Assembly: GCA_022059125.1 (NCBI GenBank) | Contig: JAEUWY010000012.1 | Span: forward strand, 744,001-808,000 | Length of the DNA: 64,000 nt | Direction: 5' to 3' | DNA from: Corynespora cassiicola | Taxonomy: Eukaryota > Ascomycota > Dothideomycetes > Pleosporales > Corynesporascaceae | Shown: in pieces, positions 55,589 to 64,000 of the stretch | Layout of the letters: the number at the start of each line of letters is the position of its first letter | Numbering within the stretch: the first letter of the stretch is position 1 | The notes under the pieces: model-generated | Seen by the model: the letters and a program-made list of their open reading frames with translations, nothing else | What the model was told of the DNA's origin: nothing | Database searches by the model: none | Translations under genes and position numbers: made by a program

Positions 55589-57561
55589 GGTGGGCACTTT
55601 CGCATGTCGGGATCAAGAGCGACGGGTAGGACCAAGAGAGGGTGATAGCAATAGACGGCTCTGGGGCGAGGTTGGTAAGACAAAGCTAACGCCCGTGGTG
55701 ACAAAAACTGCGCAGCCTCGCGGGCCCGAACACGACCCAGATTAAGCTGAAAACAGATGTAAAAAGAGCCACGGCACATGCAAGGCGCGTCAGCCTGGAT
55801 TGCGATCTAAGATTCCTGGTGTCATGCCATGGCGCGCAACATTGCGCAGGAGCGGGACGAGAGAGAGGAGCTCAAGGCCCGCTGGTTTCTTTTGAGCAGG
55901 CGCCGTGGCTCCGGCGGGGCATCACATTGATAGGATCAGTAGAGGACGAGTACCGGCCGCATACACAGCGGCGCGTTAGTGGCCAGGCGGGCGAGCGGCG
56001 CGACGGCAGTGGGCCATAATGGCGCTACTATTGGGGGATTATTAGTGCACGTAGGCAGCGGGCACGTAGGGCTCCAGGGTTGCCACCTCGTAGGATTCGC
56101 GACGGCGCCAGAGGGGGTGGGTTACATAGAGGGCGGCCAAGGATGCACGGCGCAGTGGCTCGAGGAGGATTGATTCACTGATTCACCGCCGTGGCCGAGG
56201 CCTCCAGCCCAATGGCACTCGGGGCGACAGGGCTTGCCTTACTCAGCGATGCGCCGCCAGCCAATCAGCCGTGACGCACGCCCCACCTATCGCCCGTCTC
56301 ACCGGTACTCACGTGCGGGGCCTCGCCGCCCTGTAGATTGATGCTCTGCCTACACGACATCCGCTCACACCCACTGACGCCCACGCTCGCGTCCAGCACC
56401 GTCTGGACTCGGCTCTCGTTATTGCTTTGTGCCACCCGCCATGTTCGGCGGCGCCCGTCTCCAAGAGCGATCCGCGAACATGCCGACGTCAACGGCAGAA
56501 CAAAGGCCTGCCAGGGCCGGGCCGCGACCTTCCTTGTCTGATGCTGCCTCTCCCCACCTCTTTGGCCCCCAGCAGCACTGCAGGCCTGTGCCGCCCTCCA
56601 CCAGCCATCAGCCTTCAGCCTTCAGCCATCAGAGTCTGCCCCAAGCCCCCGGCCGCACCCACCAACGTGCATACAGACCGTCCATGATCGGCTGCAGCTC
56701 CCTAGCCTCGTCCCGGCAGTCCCCTAGCCCAATCCGGCCATCCAATTCTTCAATGTAAGCACTCGCCATGGATGGGCTTCGTGATACCTTTCTAGACCAC
56801 CACTCGTCAGCATCCAGCGAAGCTGCCCCCCATGTCTGCCCGTGCCTGCCCAGCAGGAACCGATGCTACGCCGTATTCATCCCCCCATTCCGACTGACGT
56901 CTTGGACGACGTCGCCGCCTCTCACGTTATCCATTCCCCTTGGTCCCTGGGGTGGCGTACATGCCCTCTTCCTTTTGCCGGCCATGCAATTGCTCCATCC
57001 GGGCCTAGTGAGGCTGTAACTCTACTCGACGACTCGCCGCGCCCGCCGCCAAGCTGCCTTTCCACGGGACCTTGCCGGGTTGTTCGTTCTGCCCATTTCC
57101 ATTTTGCATGGTGTTCTCCGCCTGGGCCATTGCCATGTTTACCTTGCCCTGGCAAACAGGATCGTCGAGCGAGCCCAGCCCCGCCAGCTCAGTGATATGC
57201 TACCGAGACCTGCAGCCTGCTAGCTAGCTGCCCGCATTCTTATAGTCAACCATGCTGCCTCCAGCTCCTCTACCTTCCCTCGTTCAGGTTTGCGTCTCCA
57301 GCCCATCGTTTGCTCGAGGTAAGTTCCATTCTTGGCCAATTGGCCTGCTACCAGTCTTGCTATTGTCTACTGCCCTCCGCTTTGTGTGCCACCGCGCCGA
57401 CGTCCTTTGTGCACCCCTGCCATACCTTGCAGTGGCTATATCTTGTCGTGCTGTCCAATCTTGCTCTTCTCAAGATGCGCCCATCACGTGTTTTTCTGAC
57501 TCTCTCCAGCTCCAAGCTGCGTGGCATAGTTCGGCCATCGTAGCGTTCTCTCGCTCCCACA
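55589..57561. other. Intergenic region, leader of the adhesin gene
   Basis: About 2 kb between divergent genes. Overlapping short frames at 55819-57195 lack recognisable motifs. The right half is C/T-rich, as expected for a long promoter and leader of the adhesin-like gene. An extra 5' exon of the protease-like gene may lie in the left part. Confidence 0.5.
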
Positions 57562-60500
57562 ATGCGCAACTTTTGGCCTTTGCTCGCCGTTGCTGGCTCC
57601 GTGGTCGTTCAAGCCCAAAATGAGACCTACAGCATAAACCTCACCCCTCCCCAGACCACTACCGAGGATGGCTATCCCGTCGTCACTCCACCATCCACCG
57701 ACTGTGGCGGCTATGGACAGGATGAATGCCCTCCCCCTTGCGGCGGTTATGGGCAACCTCCATGCTCTTCGAAACCTCCTGAGCCGACGTCTACCAAGCC
57801 CGGAACGTGCAAGGCGGATACTGTCACAATCACCTCTACCAAGACCCATACGGACATATCAACCAAGACCCACACCGAGGTGTCGACCAAGACTCACACT
57901 GAGCATTCGACCAAGACGCACACTGAGCATTCGACCAAGACCCACACCGAGACAACGACGAAAACGCACACTAACGACAAATGGCACACAATCACCTCCT
58001 GGCTCTACAACACCACAACTCTTTTCAGCACTCTGACGGAGACTGCTTGGAACACTACGACGAGCTACATCACCCTGACCGACGTAAGTAACAGACGGTT
58101 CCAATCCCTCTCTAATACACGTCGCTTTCCGCACCAACCCAGTACTCTTCCTGACCAACATTAGTATTATTCGACGACTGTTGAGAAGACCACTGAAAAG
58201 ACGATCCTCACTACTGATGTGAGCACATTCCATACCACGGATGTGAGCACATTTCACACCACAGATTGGAGTACTTTCTTCACCACCGACTGGAGCACAT
58301 ACTATACGACTGATTACAGCACTTTTACCACTGTTTTCACTTCATTCATCACATCCTGGTACACCACTACCGAAACGCGTAAGTTGCCGTTGATCTAGAC
58401 CCAACTTTATGCATGCTAACGGTGATCAGTGCCGGGAACAACAGTGACTTCCATATGGTCAACCATCATCAGTGTAACCGTTACCGACACCTTTGTCACC
58501 AGCGTGCCTTATACCGTCCCTGTCACCGTTCCGGTCACTGTCCCCGTCACTGTCCCCGTGACGACTGTGGAGACGAGCGTGTATACAACTGAGGTTACAG
58601 ATATTCAAACTTCATACATTACTGAAGTGCGAACAACGACCTTCACCGAGAGTGGTACCACTGTCGTCTCGACATATACCACTACTGTCCCTACTACCAT
58701 CACTGATATTACGACCTTCACGACTGCAACGCCAGTCACCGAGTACATCACGACCGCAACCCCCGTTACAGTCGAAAGGACATCAATTTTCACCTCGTAC
58801 ATCACTGAGGAGGTTACAGATACCATCACAACCACCTTCACGGAGCCAGGAACTACTGTGACTTCGACCTACACGACGGTGTCAACTACAGTGTCGACTA
58901 TTCTTGTACCAACAGTTATCACAGAGGTCACCACGACCACGTTTACAACTGCAACACCAACTTCTGTGTTCGTCACTATTCCCGTGACCGAGTACATCAC
59001 CACTACTCGCACGTTGGATGGAACCACAATTACAGACGTTATCACGTCGGTCTCGACGACTGTCGTTCCTACCACCGTTACTGACATCTCGTACATTACC
59101 ACCACGACGCCTGTGACGGTACCTGTCACAACTGTTTCGTTCGTTACGGATACAATCACCACGACCACGACGGTGTCTGGCACCCCTGTGACCATCACTA
59201 CTACTGTCGTTTCATCCACAACCATCACGGATATCATCACAACGGAGACTCCAGTGACAATCCCAATCACTGTCCCAGTCACAGAGGTGTCCATCTCAAC
59301 ACTAACTTCGTTAGTGACTTCATTAGTCACCGATACCATCGTCACGACAGTCACTGAAGATGGCACGACCCTGACTGAGACCATCACGACAGTATCACCT
59401 ACAACCGTGCCTGTGACAATTCCAGTCACTATTCCGGTGACTGTCCCAGTCACAGAAGTCTCCATCTCGACATTCGTTTCGCTGGTTACTGACATCGTCA
59501 CTACAACAATAACCGAAGATGGCACTACCGTGACTGAGGTTTTCACAACTGTGTCGCCCACGACCGTGACAGAGCGCATTACAGATGTAGTCGAAACTCC
59601 TGGACCTACCAGCATCTTCACCAGCCCGGTGACCGTTCCCGGACCGACCCAAACTGAGTTCATCACATCCATCTTCACGACAACCAGCGTAAGCACGATC
59701 TTGTTGACCACGACTCTCCCAGCCGAGACCATTACCAGTGTCGTCACTGCGCCAGGAACGACCGAAACTGTCACGACCGAGCTTCCCGCAAGCACTGTTG
59801 TCTCGACCATCCTCTCGACTCTGACTGTTACTTCGACTCAGTTGGTCCCTACCACTGTTGTGCAAACGGTCGCTCCAAGTACCACATCAGCCCCGCCAGC
59901 ATCTATCTCATGCTCGAGCGATTGCCAGATTGATGTTACAGCCACTCGACTTGAATACCCTGGTCGCATTGTCATCAGTACTGTTACGGAACCTGCGGTC
60001 TACATAGACGTCTACACGAATACCAACAACGGCCTGCCAGTCTCAACATCTACTGTCACTAATGTGCCAACTCCCGACGCTGAAATCACATGGGTGTTCG
60101 AGGATGTGACATTGTAAGAATACAACACCCGTCACATAACATGGTGCTAATCCGCTACAGGACTTACCCGACCGTCTATGCCGCTTACGCAACGTTCAGC
60201 CACATCTCGGTCCGGCCCATATCGACTTCGTGCTCAAGCGAGAGATTTACGCTCAGCCTGCCATCTCCAACGAACTTTTCTCCGCTTATTTTGCCCACTA
60301 CGGCGATCCCTGACTTTAGATATGTGGCTCCTGTTGTCGTGTCTTATCTCAACGAATTGCCGGAAGTCGTATCGCAACTCGGCCGGACGATTGGAACAGG
60401 CGCCTGTGACCCAATTGTCGGCACTACAGCTTCACCTGATACGGCCACACTGGGCGGTAGAACAGAAGTGAGAACGCGGACCGACCGAGACTTGACCTCA

Positions 60501-61115
60501 ACGCGCACACTTGCCCAGGCAGATCTGATCACTACACCGGCTCCTCCTTCGAGCACCCCTGCTCCATCAAGTAGCCCAAGTATTACCCCTGTTCCTTCCT
60601 CTAGTGCTACGCCAGAGCCTAGTGAGACTCCGGAGCCTACAAGCGAGACTCCAGAGCCAACCAGCGAAACCCCGGAACCTACCAGCGAGGCTCCGGAGCC
60701 TTCCAGTGAGACTCCCCTGCCATCCAGCGAGGTTCCTCAGCCCACGAGTGAGGCTCCTGTGCCTACGAGCGAACCCCCTGCTTCTTCTAGTACTCCTATT
60801 CCAAGTAGTGCGCCTCCTTCAAGCAGCGCAGCTGACTCAACTTCTGAAGCTCCAGCTCCATCGACGCCCGAAGAAAGCCCAACCTTGGTCCCCTCGTCCG
60901 CTCCTCTACCTTCCTCGTACACTCCCCCGGAAATCTCTAGCACGCCCTCGACGACCACGCAGATCGCGAACGGAACATCGGCCGCTCCCCCTCCAACGTC
61001 GAGCGAACCCCTGCAATTCACTGGTGCCGCGGCTCCTGTCAAAGGAAGCCTGGGCTTTGGCGGAATTGAAGGCTGGCTGATTGGCGCTGCTGGTGTCGGT
61101 CTCGGCCTGATATAA
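57562..61115 (+). CDS. GPI-anchored Thr/Ser-rich adhesin-like cell wall protein
   Basis: Four exons (57562-58083, 58165-58378, 58430-60113, 60161-61115) give 1124 aa. A signal peptide (residues 1-18, to VVQA) is followed by a short Pro/Cys/Gly-rich segment, a KTHTE heptad repeat block (57831-57970), TTDxSTF repeats (exon 2), about 500 residues of Thr/Val-rich repeats with VPVTVPVT tracts (exon 3), a more globular segment, then SETPEPT octad-type repeats. The C-terminus ends in a hydrophobic tail (GWLIGAAGVGLGLI) after small residues, as for a GPI signal. Heavy O-mannosylation is expected, giving a stiff wall protein that may act in adhesion. No lectin or CFEM domain is seen. All introns (81, 51 and 47 nt) are GT-AG. 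Confidence 0.88.
57831..57970 (+). repeat. Heptad-like TKTHT coding repeats
   Basis: Six near-identical copies of a 21-nt coding unit (S/T-TKTHTE-like) lie in exon 1 of the adhesin gene. Copies 3 to 5 are almost identical at the DNA level, which suggests recent slippage. Confidence 0.85.
58510..59460 (+). repeat. Thr/Val-rich adhesin repeat region
   Basis: Exon 3 holds imperfect repeats of VPVTVPVT and YTTVxTTITDI/TTxTPVTEYITT type. They are degenerate but periodic, and the minus strand stays open over 942 nt of this stretch (58869-59810) as a by-product of the codon pattern. Confidence 0.75.
60620..60790 (+). repeat. SETPEPT octad coding repeats
   Basis: About seven copies of an EPTSETP/EPSSETP 24-nt coding unit lie in exon 4. 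They form the Pro/Ser/Thr stalk that precedes the GPI signal. Confidence 0.8.
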
Positions 61116-62687
61116 GAGGGCCAAAAAACTTTTTTTTTCCTCGCTTCTAATGTCTGTAATGATAATGCATGGATAATGCGCATTGAACGCAATGATGGAT
61201 ATAATCATGGATACCAAGCACGCAGTGGGTTTGATGTTAATCTGAAATTTTCATGCACACACCCGCTAGTATATTTTCCCCGTATGCATAACTCATGACA
61301 TGTACGTGCCTTTGAATCGTCATGTTGATATCTATAAAATGGACACTATACCTGCTCTCCACAGCCCTCAGATCCAACTCCCTGGATCCGTCTAGCCATG
61401 GATGAACGCAGATCCCCTCTCACGCCGACGAGCCCTCAGACCCTCGAACCGAAACTACAAAGCAGGTACCCTCCCGATCGGCGCGCTCGCCATGCACGCC
61501 CGTGGCAGCACGGGTACCCGAGTCCGGGCACACACCCGACAGATCCAAACCGCGGTTCACGCCCCACTTGGCGGCTGCAACCTTACTACTGAAGTTTATT
61601 TCGACAGAGTAGCCCACCATCACACCATCTCACCGCGCACGCACCTTTTGCAGAAAAAAAACTGACATGTCTATGGGGGAAAAAAAAAAGAGATCGCGTG
61701 CGTGCGTACGTACGTAGCGCCCACGCCCGCCTCATAGTCCGATTCCGGCGATGACGCCTCCGAACAAGACGGCTACATACACGGCGGCCCACACCCCCTC
61801 CAACACCATTGCCAAGCCCCAGCCCAAGCTCGTATCGCGTGAATGCGGCCGCGATCGAGGCCCAGCCTCCCGCTGCACAGACTATTGAAATTCCGCCACG
61901 CCGTGCCATGCCATGCAGCGAGTGGCAGATGGCAGGTGAGGTGTTTCCGGTTCGCTGGCCCGGGAGCTGCGAGCGGGGTAAATGATGGGTGCTGCAGCGT
62001 AGCTTAGCTTATCAGCTCGGGAGGGGCCGGTGAGGGTGTGCGAGTGCGGGCGGGACGTTTGGGCGGTACGAGGCATGTAGTAGGTATGTGGTGAGCTGAA
62101 GAAGGGGTATCAGGGGATTTGGGTGCTGGGTGCTGGGTGCTGGATGGTGGGTGAAGGGAGGGGAGCGCGGTAAGCGGGGTGCATAGACGGTAAATTGGTG
62201 ATAAGGCTGAAGGATTGGATTGTAGAGGCTGGGCTTATAGTGAGTAAATAGGCAAAAGGTGGGGCGTGGGAATGCCCTGTGGGCTGCTGACGGGGTGGGA
62301 GGATGCGCTTTTGTAGGCAAGTCTTGGCATGGGAATGCGAGCATTACGCGGCTTTCTGGCCGATTGTGGATGTTTGTTATGCATGGGTTTGCCTAGTTGC
62401 TGAACCTCTTGATTGCTTTTTTTCCTGTGGGTTGTTGAGCTGAGGGTTGGTGAGTCTTGCCAGCCTATTGATCGAATGATGCCAGATTTTTCCGCCATAA
62501 GGAAGGCACTGTGCTATTGTAGCTCGTGCGGTCTAAATATACATCCAACGCTAAAATTTCCACAGACTCTCCTTTTGATACATGTGCTAAGCTTTTGCAA
62601 AAAGACTTTTTGAGAAGCTGGGCGTATTAAGGATCGGGTGTCGCTCTAGAGCATAGCGTTGCGATGGTCACTTTCTACGAAAGACGT
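61116..62687. other. Intergenic region, nothing recognised
   Basis: About 1.6 kb between convergent genes. It includes the adhesin 3' UTR, a GTGC/GTAC purine-pyrimidine alternating run at 61695-61716 and a GGGTGCT triplicate at 62121-62147. Frames here are short and overlapping. Confidence 0.5.
62121..62147. repeat. 7-bp tandem repeat, three copies
   Basis: Three tandem GGGTGCT copies with a partial fourth, in non-coding sequence. Confidence 0.75.
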
Positions 62688-64000
62688 TCAACTATTGTGC
62701 TCTCGAGATGACTTGGTAAGATTATCCAGGTGCTCTTTGTACGCCATACGCTCTGCGGATGTCCTCCTACGTACTTCGTACAGATCTCCGTCGATGCGAA
62801 CGTACGTCAGAGGAATGCCACCCCTCATTGCCTCTTTCCAGGCATCTTTTCCTTGTGCATGAGCCGAATCGTCTGTACGATCAGGCTGAACTTTGCCCTC
62901 TGTGGAATTTCCCTTCAGGTTTTGTTGATCTCGCTCAGCATGCCATCTAGTTTCCTCCCACTTGAGCTGCTGTTGCTGGATCTTTGCATCTTGCTTCGCC
63001 TTCTTTTTGGACACGATGTCTACTTCTTGGACAGTTCCACTAAGAAGCTCACATGTCTCTTCATTCTCCTTAGTTAAGTGTCTGGGAACTCGAGATTTCT
63101 TAGTCTTGCGACGCTTGATTGCGTTCGATACCCATTGCAGGCCAGATCCTGTAGTTGCCTCTTCTTGGAGGAGCTCATCTAGGTATTCAAGTAACCTCTC
63201 ATCTTCCGGCTCTTTCTCCACCATAACATAATCCTCATCCTGTACTGTATTCTCGCGCTGCTTCGCTTCATCGTATGCAATCCTCCAGCCGGGTCCTTCT
63301 AGAGGGTCATACTGGATGGGCAGTTTCGGTGCAGCATCTTGGTAGGCTATGGCACCACCGTACTTCACCCTCCATTCGAAATGAGTGCCAGCTTTTGGCT
63401 TCTTTTCAACGCGCACCATTTTATTGATGCGCTTTCCATTCTCGATGAAAATCTTTTCAACCCAGATTTCGGCCGTCTTGCCTCCTTGACCGGCTTCGTT
63501 GGGGGCCTCTTCGAACCAGATAGCAAAGCCATAGTCTTCGCAGTACCAATAGTTGAGACCAGCATTCCATCGTAGGACTCTGAAGTCACTGGATTCCTCG
63601 CTGCATTGAATTAACCACATACCGGGATATTTGCTTGAAACATAGACGCTGTCAATAATTGTCCCGTACCAGAGAGCCTTGTCATCCCAGTAAGATTTGA
63701 TGAAGCCTGGCGTCGTGAAAAGACTACCATGGGCCGGTTTGAGAGGCTTGATGAATTGGGTGATCTTCTTCATCATATCTTCAACCAGTGATGGAAAACC
63801 AGGAACATAGTCGGTCTCCATATCCTCGACAGCCTCTTGGCTGATATTCTGGTGACAGAATGGAGTACGGAAGCACCGCAGAAGCCTTGGAATGATTGCT
63901 TCAAGCATATTTTCTGGCGTTGACCGTATCCTCCAAGGAAGGTTATCTCGGATCACATCAGTTCCTCTTATCGTGCAACATAGAATATTGTGTGCAGACA
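62688..64000 (-). CDS. Unrecognised protein, 5' end beyond the window
   Basis: The frame is open from 62688 to the right edge, so the gene is partial. The first in-frame ATG inside the window is at 63908, but coding-like sequence (GTDVIRDNLPWRIR) continues upstream of it. About 420 residues are visible with no intron signal. The N-terminal half is rich in Trp/Tyr (NAGLNYWYCEDYGFAIWFEEAP), and the C-terminal part has a Lys/Gln-rich probable coiled coil (KKKAKQDAKIQQQQLKWEE) and a basic RRKTKKSR patch that could be a nuclear signal. I do not recognise the family. The end is well supported by the stop at 62688. Confidence 0.68.
   Translation of the reverse strand, partial: SAHNILCCTIRGTDVIRDNLPWRIRSTPENMLEAIIPRLLRCFRTPFCHQNISQEAVEDMETDYVPGFPSLVEDMMKKITQFIKPLKPAHGSLFTTPGFIKSYWDDKALWYGTIIDSVYVSSKYPGMWLIQCSEESSDFRVLRWNAGLNYWYCEDYGFAIWFEEAPNEAGQGGKTAEIWVEKIFIENGKRINKMVRVEKKPKAGTHFEWRVKYGGAIAYQDAAPKLPIQYDPLEGPGWRIAYDEAKQRENTVQDEDYVMVEKEPEDERLLEYLDELLQEEATTGSGLQWVSNAIKRRKTKKSRVPRHLTKENEETCELLSGTVQEVDIVSKKKAKQDAKIQQQQLKWEETRWHAERDQQNLKGNSTEGKVQPDRTDDSAHAQGKDAWKEAMRGGIPLTYVRIDGDLYEVRRRTSAERMAYKEHLDNLTKSSREHNS

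Overview
The window is nuclear DNA of a filamentous ascomycete (Pezizomycotina), most likely a Dothideomycete. The evidence is the gene content (Zn2Cys6 and homeobox regulators, a HET-domain protein, RTA1-like membrane proteins, a sterol glucosyltransferase with a fungal C-terminal extension, a Thr/Ser-rich GPI adhesin), the short introns (mostly 41-85 nt, GT-AG) and the pyrimidine-rich leaders. I support 21 protein-coding genes, most with a complete exon-intron model whose spliced length is a multiple of three. I see no tRNA, rRNA, CRISPR array or intact transposon.

Layout. 1-8.4 kb: a homeobox regulator and serine palmitoyltransferase subunit 2 (LCB2), both on + and separated by long gene-free leaders. 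8.4-11.4 kb: a divergent pair, a trypsin-fold (S1-like) protease with an intact His-Asp-Ser triad and a protein with one C-terminal membrane anchor. 11.4-23.3 kb: a six-exon sterol 3-beta-glucosyltransferase, two head-to-head RTA1-like seven-helix proteins, a Zn2Cys6 factor of the UPC2-like type and acetoacetyl-CoA synthetase. 23.4-25.0 kb: a HET-domain gene. 26.5-34.3 kb: a small secreted Cys protein, a glycine-zipper protein with a QYP-rich N-terminus and a single-pass Pro-rich membrane protein that uses a GC-AG intron, separated by long GC-rich gene-free stretches. 37.8-42.1 kb: a GTPase-like protein with a degenerate Walker A motif and a DHA1-type MFS transporter, with an AT-rich repetitive spacer between them. 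42.8-47.9 kb: a housekeeping divergent pair, a complex I assembly factor (NDUFAF6-like) and a RAD5-type helicase/ubiquitin ligase. 49-50.6 kb: a second Zn2Cys6 factor. 53.3-55.6 kb: a membrane-anchored aspartic-protease-like protein that lacks its first catalytic Asp. 57.6-61.1 kb: a large GPI adhesin-like protein. 62.7 kb to the edge: an unrecognised gene running off the window.

How the genes may work together. Five of the seven gene products lying between 5.5-7.5 kb and 14-23.2 kb, plus the glucosyltransferase, touch sphingolipid or sterol metabolism, or belong to families that do: LCB2, sterol glucosylation, two RTA1/Rsb1-like proteins, a UPC2-like regulator and acetoacetyl-CoA synthetase. 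That is a suggestive lipid neighbourhood, not a proven cluster. The protease/membrane pair, the HET gene and the pseudo-GTPase are accessory genes of kinds linked to fungal self/non-self recognition. The remaining genes look like ordinary dispersed housekeeping and surface-protein genes.
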